64,000 bases of DNA from Benincasa hispida (GCF_009727055.1 NC_052353.1:45084569-45148568), one strand, 5' to 3'. Shown: positions 33,446 to 45,640, counted from the first letter of the stretch. A program made the numbers and translations. Notes: generated from the sequence alone by a model not told the origin.

Positions 33446-34123
33446 TGGCCACTTTGTGGAGGATATTGTACTTGCGCAGCAGCTCTTTGATATTGTGATT
33501 GACAAAGTGGGATCCTTCATCCCTTATAATGGCACAAGGAGTGCCAAAACGAGTGAAAATATTTTTCTTCAGAAACTGAGAGACTACCACCGCATCACTT
33601 GCGGCACAAGTTATTGCCTCTACCCACTTGGAGATATAATCAATGGCTAATAAAATATAGTGTTTACCATTTGAAGGAGGAAATGGTCCCATGAAATCAA
33701 TCCCCCACACGTCGAATAACTACAGAAGATAGTGTTCATTAGCATTGTCTTTCTCCATGAAATGTTGCCTGTGCGTTGGCACTGATCACACTTCATTGCG
33801 TAGTCAGCCGCATCCTTGAATAATATAGGCCAAAAGAATCCACTTTGCAAAACTTTGGTTACAGTGCGCTGCCCTCCAAAGTGCCCACCATATGGTGAGT
33901 CGTGGCATTTTGACAATATGCGTTGTTGAGCAGCATTTGGTACACATAATCAAATAATTTGGTCTGCACCTCTTTTATACATATTTGGCTCATCCCAATA
34001 ATAATGTCTGCATTCGTTTTTTTGCATCTTCTGTTGGTGGTAGGTGTAATCTTCAGGAAATTGCTCACAAACCAAATAATTGACGATGTCTGCATACCAG
34101 GGCAATTCTTCTATGTGGAACAG

Positions 34124-34860
34124 CTACTCATCGAGGAATACGACACTCACCTCAGACTTGTTGCAGTCAACCTCAGAATTTTTCAGTCTAGACAACTGAT
34201 CTGCAACTTGATTCTCTGTCCCCTTCCGGTCAATTATTTCGATATCAAATTCTTGAAGGAGGAGAACCCATCTGATCAACCTCGACTTTGTGTCCTTCTT
34301 TTTTATTAAGTATTTGATTACCGAGTGATCAGTGTGGATGAGTACCTTGGTTCCCAACAGATATGCCCGGAATTTTTTCAACGCAAAAATCACAGCCATG
34401 AGTTCTTTCTCTGTGGTGGTATAATTTGTTTGAGCAGGATTTAATGTTTTACTCGCATATGCGATGGGATACAAAATTGTTTTTCTCTTTTGCGCTAAAG
34501 CTGCTCCCATCGCATACCCGCTTGCGTCGCACATGATTTCAAATGGCAGTGTCCAGTTTGGCGCAATCAACACGGGTGCGGTAATCAACGCATCTTTTAA
34601 AACTCTGAATGCATTGAGGCAATTGTTGTCAAACTCAAATTTTCTGTTCACCTTTAACAATGCACTCAGTGGTCGTGCTATCTTAGAAAAGTCCTTGGCG
34701 AATCATCTGTAAAATCCAGCGTGCCTCAAGAAGCTTCGCACAATCTTCACGCTGGTTGGAGGTGGAAGTTTTTCAATTGCTTCAATCTTTGCTTTGTCCA
34801 ACTCCAACCCATCCCAAGAGACCTTATGTCCAACACTATGCCCTCATTTACCATGAAATG
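34124..34860 (-). pseudogene. RNase H region of element B
   Basis: 34660-34124 (178 codons) carries the complete RNase H acidic set: Asp in [12 protein letters not shown], Glu in [11 protein letters not shown], Asp in [10 protein letters not shown] and Asp in [10 protein letters not shown]. The preceding connection segment (34860-34665) is readable in a shifted frame, with a [17 protein letters not shown] piece. RNase H would remove the RNA strand during reverse transcription. This is the best preserved RNase H among the minus-strand copies. Confidence 0.88.
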
Positions 34861-35440
34861 ACATTTTTCCCAATTGAGCACCAGGTTCATCTCTTCATAA
34901 TCTTCTCTAAGTTAGCTAGGCAGACTTCATAACTGTGCCCATAAATAGAGAAGTCATCCATAAATATTTCCACTAAGTCCTTGAGATAATCTGAAAAGAT
35001 AGCCATCATGCACCTTTGAAACATGCTTAGCACATTGCAGAGGCCAAACGGCATGCGGCGAAAAGAAAATGTCCCATATGGGCAGGTGAATGTGGTCTTG
35101 TCTTGATCTTCAGGAGCTATCATTATTTGATTGTATCCGGCATAGCCATCCAGGAAGCAGTAGAAGTCATTCCCTACTAGTCGATCTAGCATTTGATCAA
35201 TGAATGGCAGAGGAAAATGATCTTTCTTTGTGGCTGCATTCAGTTTGCGGTATTCCATGCATATGCGCCATCCAATGATGGTTCTTTGTGGTATTAATTC
35301 GTTATTATCATTCAGGACTACGTCATTCTGCCCTTTTTCGGCACACATTGCATGGAGCTAACCCACACACTATCTACTGTGGGATAGATAATGTCCACAT
35401 CTAGCCATTTGATAATCTCCTTCTTGATGACCTCTTTTGA
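34861..35440 (-). pseudogene. reverse transcriptase of element B
   Basis: 35348-34887 (153 codons) gives most of the RT fingers and palm: MEYRKLNAATKKDHFPLPF, a FLDGYAGYNQIMIAPEDQ segment, RMPFGLCN, and the polymerase box FMDDFSIYG with both Asp residues. The start of the domain lies in 35557-35318 in another frame. The order and wording match the Athila RT. One frameshift separates the start from the rest. Confidence 0.88.
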
Positions 35441-36330
35441 GTCTGCATTGATGTTCAACTGTTGCTTTGTGGTCGTCTTCAAGACGAATGCAGTGCATGC
35501 AGTACGCAGATCTGATTCCTCTGATGTCGGCAAGTGTTCAGCCAATTGCTCGCACATGTTTTCTGAGAATGCTCATCAACGCATTCTTCTGATCTTCGTT
35601 GAGCGTAGAGGAGATAATAACTGGCAGCTTTTCATTATGCCCCAAAAATGTGTACTTCAAATGGGTTGGTAGGGTCTTTAGTTCAAGTATTAGTGGCTCC
35701 ACTAGGGAAGGGTGCGTTGTTTTTCTTTCTTCTATTGGCTCTACTTCTTGCTTTGCGATAATTTCTTCTTCCATGTTTGTTTTTGTTACGATCGCATTGC
35801 AGGCAAAAACGGATGCTCTGGCATCATTTTCTTCATACTCTTCATCAAACTTTTCTTCTTCAATCAAATTTAGGTCATCATCAGAATCTTGCAAGTCTTC
35901 TTCATCCGGAAACTTCATGGCATGAATTATATTAAACTTGAGCTTCTGTCCATTGATACTCATAATGATTTCCCGTTTATGCACATCAATTTGGGCTCGA
36001 CCCGTTGATAGAAAAGCGCCCCAAAATGATGGGCACATCTTTGTCGGCCTCATAGTCTAAAATGATGAAGTCAGTTGGCAGGATAAATTTGTTAATTGTT
36101 ATCAGCACATCCTCCACCTTTTCTTCTGGATGAACCAGAGATCTATCGGCCAGTTGGAGAGTCACTGATGTGGGCACAAGTTGCCCCATATTTAATTGTC
36201 TAAAAGATTGATAGAGGCATCAAACTTATGCTGGCTCCTAAGTCACACAGGGCTTGCCCAATGTAGAGTCCTCCTATGGAGCAAGGAATGGTAAAGCTCC
36301 CAGGATTGCTCATCTTCGGTGGCATTTTAG
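35441..36330 (-). pseudogene. protease and acidic linker of element B
   Basis: The protease active site reads ALCDLGASISLMP (about 36250-36215), an intact D-L-G-A-S turn, followed by a stop after SIF. 36189-35986 continues in frame, with FIILDYEADKDVPIILG. 36053-35538 (171 codons) holds the Asp/Glu-rich linker (DEEDLQDSDDDLNLIEEE) and the LKTLPTHLKYTFLG segment that precedes RT. This is the only copy in the window with an undamaged protease motif. Confidence 0.83.
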
Positions 36331-38160
36331 ATTTTGAACTTTGCGTAACGCCACCGTGGAAAATTTTCCAGCTCCCCTCTTCTTACTTACCATATCCTTC
36401 AGAAACTTGGAATAGGCAAGCATTTCCTCAATCGCTTCACTGAAAGGAATGTTAACATGTAATTGCTTTAACATAGAAAGAAGCGTTGGTACTATACCTC
36501 TTCGTTTTTCTTCTTCCTTAGTCTCAGTGGGAAAGGAGGTAACTGAACTTTCATGATTCCCGTTTCAGTTGGCTTCGAGGTCGACGCAACCTCTAGTTCT
36601 ACTACTTTTTTTTCTCTTACCTCTTCCCACGTCACCGCAATCTTAGGTTCAGCCACAATGGAAGTTGTTCTACTAAGCTCCTTCTTTTCTCCCTCCACAG
36701 TTTTACCACTACACAATTTCACAACCTGACATTGCTCCTTACCTGATCCTCCTGGGTTGCGTGGAAGTTCGGTTGAACTTGGCAAAGACCCTTGCGGTCT
36801 ACTATTCAGCTCACTCGCAATCTGGCCCATCTGTAATTCGAGATTGCGGATGGATGTCGCCTGACTTTGAAGCACGGTCTCATTTTTCTATATGTATTAC
36901 TTCAATAGGCTTTCCAAAGAAGAGGATTGCAGTGGTTTTTGTGAGCTACTTGCTTGGTTGCTTGCTTGACTGTTGTTGCGAGGGAAGAATCCTTCTAGCC
37001 CTTCTTTTTGCCCCACAGGTTGGAAATTTTGTTGTTGGTTATTTCAAGCAAAATTAGGGTGGTTTCTCCACCCGGGGTTATAGGTGTTTGAAAAGGGATT
37101 ATTTTTTTACAAAGTATACATATTATGGATTTTTCGGGCAATCTTCCATCGTATGCCCATCACTGCAAGTCGCACACCTTGCGGTGTTTTGACTGATTGC
37201 ATTGATTTGCCCAGTTTGCGGTGTTGGGCTACTGATCACAATTCCTTGGATTAGGTTCATCATTGCGGTCATCTGATTCTGTAATAAAGCAATAGCACCA
37301 TTGTTTCTATCAGTGTCTTTGAGTCACAATCTCTGGTCACTCTCTCTCCAATCTTCATGGTTCTTTGAGATGTGATCCAAGATATTCTTCGCCTCATCAT
37401 ACGTTTTGTCAAGCAAACCACCAGCGGTTGCCGCATTGACAGCGATCTGCGAAGCGGGATTCAAACCATGATAGAAAATCTCCATTTGAAGGCAATCTGG
37501 TAACCCATTATGTGGACAATCCTGAACCAACCTCTTAAACCTCGCCCAAGTATCGTTGAGCGATTTGTCCATGTCTTGTTCAAAATTTTTGATAAGTTTC
37601 CTTCATCTTGCGTTCTCGATAGGTGGGAAATACTTCTTCATAAATTTCTCCACTACCTATTCCCAAGAAGTGATCTCTCCCGGCTCGAGAGAATATGCCC
37701 GTTTCCTAGCCTGATCATAGAGAGAAAATGGGAATAACATTAGTTGAACATCTTCAGCAGAGATGTTCGGGAACACAAAAGTATTACAGATTTCAATAAA
37801 ACTTCAGAGGTGGACGTGCGGGTCCTCACCACGCCTTCCTCCGAATTGACCTGCAGTCTGGATCATCTATAGCATCACCGGTTTCATTTCGAATCTACTT
37901 TCATTGAGGGCAGGCCTCATGATTCTCGGAGAGAAATCATAGAGGTTTGGCGATGCATAGTCCCTAATGGGCCTATTGCGATCGTTTGCCAACAAAATTG
38001 GATTCGCCCTGACATTATTATCATTTGATACTCCATTTCCAGGCTGCTCCGCCATCTCTTCTTTGTCTGATTGTGGTTGTTGTTGATGGTCTCTCAATCT
38101 CCTTCTAAATGTCTTCTCAATCTTCGGGTCGTAATTCGCCAGAGATTGAGAGTTCTGCAA
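36331..38160 (-). pseudogene. gag of element B
   Basis: From the right, 38232-37867 holds the N-terminal NYDPKIEKTFRRRLRDH and NLYDFSPRIMRP segments. 37572-37324 holds WARFKRLVQDCPHNGLPD and the following capsid-like stretch. A zinc knuckle CATCSDGHTMEDC (near 37175-37135, spacing C-x2-C-x3-H-x4-C) is followed by a stop. 36875-36492 holds the IRNLELQMGQIASELNSRP segment and the Lys/Glu-rich tail. Frameshifts separate these parts. Confidence 0.83.
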
Positions 38161-38195
38161 AGAAATTAAAAAAAAAATTACCGTTAGCAAAAACT
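38161..38195 (-). other. leader of element B with the primer binding site deleted
   Basis: Beside the LTR end, C has AGTTTTTGGTGCC...GTGTGCTAACGG, whereas B reads AGTTTTTGCTAACGG. About 29 bases covering the tRNA-Asp PBS are gone. The rest of the leader, including a TTTCTTTGCAG stretch before gag, is retained. Confidence 0.75.
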
Positions 38196-40299
38196 TGATG
38201 ACGGGAATTAGGAGGTCAATTTCACTCGACAACCAAAATCTCGTGGATGTGGTATGCGATGCATGTTCCTAAGATATGCGTTGATAGTCATGCGTCGATG
38301 GTCATGCGTTGGACTGATAATGCATTAATGAATATATGCAATGACCATGCATCCTGCTACAAGTTTTCTTGCACTCACGCCAAGTATAACGCGAACGCAA
38401 GTTTCTCGGGTAATCTGAGGTCGAACATAGAGACTTGTAGCTATACGTATGCGGTAATGTGTATGCGGCGGTTTAAATAAAATAATGGAGGGGATGTTGC
38501 TAAGTTAATCCTAATCCTACTCCTATCTAATAGACAACACAATGAGAATATGCATGAAAGGTAGAGATACGACAAACCTTGACATGAAATAAATGTGTGG
38601 AAAAATAGATAAAATGCGGAGATGATTTCATCGCAACCCTTAAGAGTGACCACAAGGGCAACCTTAGTCATCTCAAGCCATGCGATCATGCAACACATAT
38701 ACAATAGTAAACCACCTCTCGATGCGAATGCTACAACTTCTAATGCTAGAACGAATGTGATATATGCGATAAGTCTATAGGACCTACACATAAGCCTCTA
38801 TTCTCATTTATGCGATGACAGAGTGACATACACACAAATAAGGTGACCACATAATATCATACCTATTCCTAGGGTTCATGCGATGCAATGTTGACAAACA
38901 GAGCTTATCTCTAAGTCTCTATCTCTTACTTATGCCGATCTAATCTCGCTCTGTCGAGTCTAGATTCTAACCTAGCTTTCTCGAGTCATTAGGTTTTTTC
39001 TTTAGACTCTCTCTCGAGTAGCTCTAAAGGGGTGTTGGGCACAACATAAAACAAGACAAACACATGAACTTGGTTGATGCAAGATTACTCCTATCTCTAG
39101 TGAACAATGCATGCATTGCTTAATGCATCTAACTACTTACCCTCCCGGGCAGTTGATTGTTGTTGACTTTACTCATAGACAAGCAATGCGTTAGCCTATA
39201 GACAGGCATTGTAGCAGCTTCACACTAAGCAAATAAGATTACTCACACACTCGCGCAATGCACACCTCTCGGTGGGTTGCTACATGCTTCATATCCCTAA
39301 TCCACATGACTAATTATGCGACACTCAAGCAATCCCACTAAGTGTTGCAATGAAAGTAAAGATGTTAGGCAAAGAAGATGGGGATGGAGTCGAAGGAACA
39401 GAGAAATGCATTAAAAACAAATTGTATTAATTCCATAATTCCAAAATTTCATACAATACAATATGAGAAAAGAAAGGAAAAAGAAATGACCGGTTGGAAG
39501 CAAAGACTTGCTCCCAGCGGATGTGCGTCAAGGTTGCCGGTGGTGCCATGGATGGGTGGAAGAGTTGACTCTCTCGAGATCTAGCTCTGATCGAAGGCTC
39601 CGGTTGTCACTCGGAATGGATGAAGGAGGCGAAGAACTCTCAGCCATCTTCTCACACGTTTGTCTGGATTGCGGGGAAAATCCCCAGATCACAAGGATCC
39701 TCCCCGAATTACTTGAATTTTAGCTTATCGGCTTCTATTTATAGAGCTTGGGTTGCTGATAGCATTAATTGGACTGCTCTGAGTCTGAAATTCGGTGTGT
39801 TAGTCCTTTCTGAACCTCTGCCGCCAACGGCGTGGTAGGTGAAATGTCAACATCATCTTTTGCATTGATCCCATTAGAATGCGTTGTCATGTAGCAGTAA
39901 TCATTCAATGGCCGCATTCGTTTAATACCGCAACTCTACATGATGACCACAATCGCTTGACGAGTGCAACTCCCATGCGATGGACGTATACGACTGATTA
40001 ACGCAACATCCATGCGTTGATTGATGCGTTTACCTTTGCGATGGAGTGTTTCTCTGTATGTGGTCGTCTATACAGTGGTCTGGTTTCCTCATTTGCATTC
40101 ATTTCCTGCATTAGCTACAAAAATAAAACATTGAACGCATAATTAATGCAAAATAACAGGTTAGCTGAGATTCAACATGCTAATCGACACAAGCTCACTT
40201 TCTCATAAATTCCTATCACGATTGCCGCATATTCTGCCTAACAACCTTCATAATTCTAAGTAAAAGGCCTAAGATGACATGCATTTCTGCATGTCATCA
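38196..40299 (-). repeat. 5' LTR of element B, a chimera of LTR types 1 and 2
   Basis: The 2104-base LTR begins TGATGACATGC and ends CCCGTCATCA on the minus strand. Both outer parts resemble the LTR of element D, with the ACCGAGAGGTG and GCGCCAAGTATAACG-like blocks. About 38655-39065 instead follows the type 1 LTR of A, B-left and C, with the TAAGTCTATAGGACCTACAC and TCTCGAGTAGCTCTAAAG blocks. A TATTTATAGAGC box lies near 39735. The first 28 bases form the family hairpin. Confidence 0.78.
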
Positions 40300-41060
40300 G
40301 TCTTTAGTGAAGCGTATCCACAGTTAACGAATATTGATTAATTTGGTTAATGAGTTTAGCCAATTAATCTCATATCATTTAAACTTCTGATTTGTAGGTC
40401 CATCAGGTCCCCTTGTTAGCACACTATGGGATGTTAATGAGGAATGATTTAAAGTTTTCAAAACAATGAGAAAATTGTATATTCATGTGATTAATATATT
40501 ATTAATTATAAATGTGATCTATAATTCAAATTATGTTAGAGAGAAATATTTGAATGAAATTCAATTATTTAATTTGACATGAAGAATTAATTAATTATAA
40601 TGTTAGAGAGTTGGAAACATATAAACATGTGATGTTTATATATTAATTAATTAATTAACTATATATTAAATTAGATTTAATGTGTGGTTATCTAGTTAAT
40701 TTGCCAATTAATTAAAAAAGGGGTTATTTAACTAATTGATATTAAGAGTGAAAAAGAAAATATTTGGAGAAGGGTTAAACCCTTCTCCATATAAATTCAT
40801 CCTATTAGCCCATTTAAGACAAGCATTTTTTTGAGAAAAATGGTACCTAGCCTTTAAGACAATTCCTCTCTACAATCTCTCTATCTCTTCCTCTTCCAAT
40901 GGTTAAAGACCACTCATCTAACTTTTGGAATCCTAGAGAATAATAAGGTTATTCTTGTAGTAATGTCGGTGATCGTTGAGAAGACGTTCATATAAAGAAC
41001 AAGAGGAATTTCGAGAAGTTTGGGAACGTACAAAAATGAGAATCATTCATCCCTTTGTTT

Positions 41061-41734
41061 CTCCATTATAATGCATGCTTAGTATGATGTTTATCCCATT
41101 CTATTCTGTTTTAGTTTGCTTGTTGTCTTTTGTTTCTTTAAAATGGAAAAATTAAATGCAAGGCATTCTCATGCTTTTGTTTGGGATTCGATCCCAATAT
41201 GCTCATCAACATTCTGACCAAACCCATAGGATTTGATCGCAGTATCAAACCTTATATCCCAAGATCGAGAATCGTAACCATCGCATTTGTCCAAAAGTCG
41301 GGGACGAGACCCATAAGTCTTTGTTGCAACTTTCAAATTTTTAGAAGTCATAAGGTCACTCGTCCCCATAAACGACGCCAACTATTGATGACAAAATATA
41401 GATAGAAAAACTCACATGTCCTTCACATGCCTTCAATGGTAAATTTATAAGTAGTGGATGAGAAACAACATACAGAACAGAACAAAAAAAGAAAAGAAAA
41501 GAGAATATCGGTGTGGTGCTTGCCATAGAACCTTCGATGCTCAAGTCAATACTCAACAAATGGTCAGAGCAAGCCAAAAGTCAGAAGAAAAACCTGCCTT
41601 GGTCATGAACGTATCGAATCCCAAAGTGGAAGCAAGGAATCATTTTGCTTTCAATTATTTTTTTAGAAATTTAGAACACGATACAAAAGAAATTTACATT
41701 CATAATGCAATTACAGTTTAAGCATCAAAATAAA
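41061..41734. other. patchwork junction: copia RT scrap and a Tat-like PBS
   Basis: About 41203-41275 is a ~70-base piece of minus-strand copia RT (RFDTAIKSYGFGQNVDE) that matches 24570-24640 of element G. About 41365-41395 reads, on the minus strand, TTGGCGTCGTTTATGGGGA, which resembles the PBS of Tat-lineage gypsy elements, placed three bases from a TCATCA LTR-like end. Neither has its expected neighbours. The rest is unassigned. Confidence 0.5.
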
Positions 41735-43603
41735 TTGTGGAGAAGTAGAACTCACCTTTGAAGAACACTTTTTTAAATCTTCTCCAGTTCTTCAGTAATT
41801 GATCTCCCAAGAATAGTATTGTGATTCCACCATAGGGTCTTCCCAGTGATTCTCTTAGCAAGGATCGGTTTGTGAGAACCGCCTTTTGAATGAGATTAGA
41901 GGGAATGAATTTTGGAGGGCTTTCATAGAGGACTCAACTCTCTATAACAATCATTGAGAGAAAAGAGTAGGACATGAGAGGAGATGGGAAGATTTTTTTC
42001 TACAATAACTAACTCTACAAGAAAAAAATTCTCCTCCAAAAAAACCATCCACCTCACATTTTCTCCATTTAATTAAATTAACGGAATCATCGCATATAGA
42101 AAAAAAATGTCAAACTATTTATAGAAATAGAAAAAAAATACTGATAGACACTAATAGACTTCTATTAGCATCTATCATATAGTATCAATGATAGATTCTA
42201 TCAATTTCTCACTTCTAGACAATGACAGACTTCTATCAACCTCTATCGATCTCTATCAAATAAGATTAAATTTTCTATTTTGTGTAAATAGTTTCTCTAA
42301 TTTTTCTATTTTTGAAAATACTAACTTAAATTAATTAATTAAATATCTAATATTTAATTTAAATATTTGAATCTTATTCAAATATATATAATATAAATCT
42401 CATTCATATTAATTTTAAACCTATAGTTTTAAGTTTAATTTTGAATCTTATTCAAAATTAACTTTTCATTATAATGTATCTATATAAATTATATCAATTG
42501 TCTCATATACAATTAATGAATTTCCCTTTAATAAATTTGAACATTTCAAATTCTTTCAAAACTAATGGTCAATGTTTACCCGTTATGAACTAGTAGGAGG
42601 ACATAATGGACCTACAGACTATAAGCTTCAATAATCCGAGATTAACTAATTAAACTCTTTAATTACATTATCAACATTCATTAACTATAGGTCACTTTAT
42701 TGAAGACCCACGACTGTACTCTTCGCGCTGTAGAATATTTTGTGTCCATGAATTTAACTATTACTAGTAAGTCAGTCCTTCACGAGTTGTTCATAATTAT
42801 AGTTAGGGCAAATTACCATTTAACCCGCTGTAGTTATCTCTTACTCCTTAAATACCACTGTTTTCTCTAATGAACAATCTGTTTATGGTTCTACAATAAG
42901 CCAAGTTCCTCTAGAACCAATGAGAGAGTAGGTACCATTTGTTCAAGACCCAAAATCAATCGTTAAGGGAACAACTCAACTACTTACCTTAAAGAAGAAA
43001 ATGAGTGAGTTCTCATTTTGTGTAGTTATATTCCCAACTTCGTACTTAGACAAGTCTCCAAAATGGTAGGCTTATTGAGTCAATGACTCGGGCCACTCTC
43101 ACCTATACAAATAAAAGAACAATCCTTATAGACAGGTGTCCATAACTCACTCAGAATAATAGAGATCGAGTTTATATATGGTCATCCTATGAAATATTAA
43201 TCTCTTTAGTCAATGGTGTTACAAAGAGAAATTAAGTATTTCACAGTCTGGTCTTACATAATCTCATTGTATAAGATACCCTCATTCGCATGTCTCCACA
43301 CATACGATTTGATTCACATCGTTTGTAATACTTACAACATTTATAACACTTACAAAGTGGGTCATTTCATAGTGTTACCAAGATAAGGCACTTAACCTTA
43401 TCCATATACTATAGAACCTCTAGGTTAGGGTTCTTACTTGAACATTATCCATATGTATGTTCTCTACATACTGTTGAAGTCTCATGAAATAACCTTGGAT
43501 TTTTCTTGTAACGAATAACTCATTATTTCATATTTAAAATAATCAACTGCTATATCAAATAACAAATTAACTATGGGACTTTAGAGTATAAATCCCAATA
43601 GGT
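41735..43603 (-). repeat. copia LTR I (minus strand)
   Basis: On the minus strand it starts TTGGGATTTATACTC, like the TGTTGGGG start of the G LTR, and passes through ordered blocks shared with the other copia LTRs (TAGGTCCATTATGTCC-like, TTGTTCAAGACCC-like). Flanking pol sequence is absent on both sides, so it is a solo LTR or a relic. A GATAGA repeat is inserted near 42120-42300. Confidence 0.68.
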
Positions 43604-45124
43604 CATGCCTATGACCACTTATTTATAATGGGTTGGACTTATGGTTCTGAATATAAAAAGTATTAGGAAATGCAAATTTTGGCCGACCTAGAGGGCTTGG
43701 ATCATGGTCCATGCATGAGACTTTCAAGGATGGACAATGACTCGTCTCGACCTCAACGTTTGAGGCCGAAGTGGGTAAATTGGGCCATTTGGCCCAACAT
43801 CTTTCCTTTCTCTGGACTCTTCCTCCTTTGGCCCATTGGGCCATTTCTCACACTCCTTTGGCCCTCACATTATTGACATTATTCTTATTTTATCCTTAAT
43901 AGTCCACGTTCCCAAGCTCACGATTCCTGGTAAAAAAATGACCCATTACAACATTACTATTTCAAAAGCTTGAATAATTAAATTAAGAAAAATTTAGTTA
44001 TATCAATAATTAAACAGAATGCCCTATTTGGTAATCATTTCATTTCTTGTTTTTTTAAAAAGTAAGCTTATTTCCTTCCCATTTCTTACAATAATGTGCA
44101 TCTTTTTTAAGTACAATGATTGAATTCTTAATAAAATTCCAAAAATTAAAAAAAAAAATTGAAAGCTACATTTTTTTAATTTTTAAAATTTGGTTTGGTT
44201 TTTTAAACCATTGGTAAAAAGTAGATTACAAAGAAAGAAACTCGGAGATAGAAATAATATCTTACATGATTTAAATGAAAAACAAAAAATCAAATGGTTA
44301 CTAAACAAGACTTACATGATTTCATGCTTCTATAAATGTTTTTATTTTTTTATTTTTTCTCAATTCTACATCTAATCTAACTTATTGGTCAATGATACCT
44401 ACTATTAATCATGATAGTAACATGGCAACACTATAACCTTCTTTATTTTGTTTCTTTTTAAAGTAACACTATCACTTGTGGTATTCATTAAGTGACAAAG
44501 TTCATTTAATAATTAAGTATCAACAAGCTAGAATCATAATTAAGGGGTAGAAATAAAATTGATAGTTTAAACCTCTTTAAATAAGAGATTTTTTTTTCGT
44601 TGTCCTATAAAATAAATGGTTGTCTTGGGTTAAGTGTGCATTTTAATACACAACTATCTACTTATTAATCAATTGATAACAAAATAAAAGAGAAATTTAG
44701 GGGGGGACGGGGCTAAGAAGATATAAATTGTTCATCATAATCGAAGAGAATGAATTTTGCGATTTAAATCCAAATTATAGAGACAAAATTGAAATCGAAA
44801 ATCTAAACCATAACTAACCATATTAAAATGTTTAAAAGTAAAGGACCGAAACTATGTCCAACCATAAGATTAAATTGTACTACTTGAAAGTCATTGTTTC
44901 TGCCTCAATTATTGAGTTATACTTTTAAGTTAATTTTAATTATTTATAAAATTATAATTATATCAAATCTTATTGTCATATTAAAAAGATACTAAAAATA
45001 TTGAGTCGTGTTAAATCATTAATCAACTAAAATAAACTTGGGTTAGTAATTGGATCCCTCCAAATAAAATTTCGATAAATCATTTTAAATGACAAAACAA
45101 TTGAAAATATTTATAAATAATAGT
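43604..45124. other. AT-rich intergenic DNA, no gene seen
   Basis: Short ORFs here have no recognisable domain and no codon bias. About 43760-43870 repeats a GGCCCAT/TTTGGCCC motif. I see no RNA gene, promoter or transposon end. Confidence 0.6.
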
Positions 45125-45300
45125 ATAATACCACAGTTTATCAGCGATAGACCGCAATAGATTGTTATTTGTGTCCATCGTAATATAGATAGATACAAAT
45201 AGTAGTCTATCGTGGTTTATCTCGATCTATTGCAGATAGACAGTAAAATTTTGCTATATTTATAAATATTTTGACTCATTCTTTTATATTTGAAAACAAC
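45125..45300. repeat. GATAGA/TATCTA dispersed repeat, copy 1
   Basis: GATAGACCGCAATAGATTG is followed about 60 bases later by its rough inverted partner ATCTATTGCAGATAGAC. It is then followed by ATTTTGCTATATTTATAAA. The copy at 46430-46570 has the same layout and flank, and relatives lie at 42120-42300 and 47780-47870. Confidence 0.65.
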
Positions 45301-45640
45301 CTAAAATTAAAATAAAAATCTAATGTACTATAAGTTTTTTTTTTAATAAAAAAATTATCTTGAATCTTTTTCATAAAAAAGAAAAAGACAATCACATGAG
45401 ATGTTTAAATGTCAGTTAATAATACATGATGGGACCTTGTGACGAAAATAAGAATAATAAATTGGGGCCTCGATAAATCTTAAATCATGTATTAAACTTT
45501 TGCGGGTAATATTTTCACATATGTTGATGTAAGCTTAATTTAATGATATTGACATACGTTTTGATCTAAAAGGTTGGAGATTTAATCCTCCATCCTACAA
45601 TTGTTGTACTCAAGAAAAAGAAAAAAAATATATTTTCACA
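45301..45640. other. AT-rich intergenic DNA, no feature seen
   Basis: The stretch holds poly(T) and poly(A) runs only. No coding or repeat signal was recognised. Confidence 0.55.

Larger units (their letters stand above)
32653..33920 (-). pseudogene. integrase of element B, disrupted by an artificial adapter junction
   Basis: From the right: the zinc-binding domain (33916-33730) has [14 protein letters not shown] and CDQCQRTG. The core has [14 protein letters not shown] (first Asp), IIRDEGSHF (second Asp) and [10 protein letters not shown] (Glu), so the DDE triad is complete. After the adapter at 33281-33318, a 127-base stretch coding for the segment around [11 protein letters not shown] is repeated (33154-33280). 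The C-terminal part (33039-32653) has RWSGPFII and VNGQQVKAY, the GPF/Y module. The reading frame crossing the adapter ends in the nonsense tail CLLYTSRCV, a familiar translation of this adapter. Confidence 0.87.
29586..40299 (-). mobile_element. Athila-like Ty3/gypsy retrotransposon B with two different LTRs
   Basis: The element is 10714 bases long with a perfect five-base duplication. On the minus strand the order is 5' LTR (38196-40299), leader without PBS, gag, protease, acidic linker, RT, RNase H, integrase, a non-coding tail with two purine tracts, and 3' LTR (29586-31259). The two LTRs belong to different types. B keeps the protease DLGAS motif, the RT FMDDF box, all RNase H acidic residues and the DDE triad, but stops and frameshifts still break the frame. 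An artificial 38-base adapter lies inside its integrase. Confidence 0.88.
29445..41060 (+). repeat. copia LTR H (+), interrupted by element B
   Basis: Two pieces, 29445-29585 and 40305-41060, join into one copia-type LTR with ordered blocks: CCATAGACACAAAAATATAT, then GAGTCTTTAGTG, then GGTCCATCAGGTCCCC, then AT-rich DNA. It is a different subfamily from F and G. The gypsy element B sits between the pieces with a GTCTT duplication. The left piece is truncated at G. The right end and any PBS are not clear. Confidence 0.7.

Noticed and set aside
40766..40788. Inverted repeat with arms GGAGAAGGGTT as a terminator
   Set aside because: The 11-base arms with a one-base centre lie in a copia LTR and show no poly(T) or transcript context. 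A chance or LTR-internal palindrome is simpler.
43670..43876. Overlapping short ORFs on both strands as a gene
   Set aside because: The open frames come from a GGCCCAT/TTTGGCCC repeat and carry no recognisable domain.
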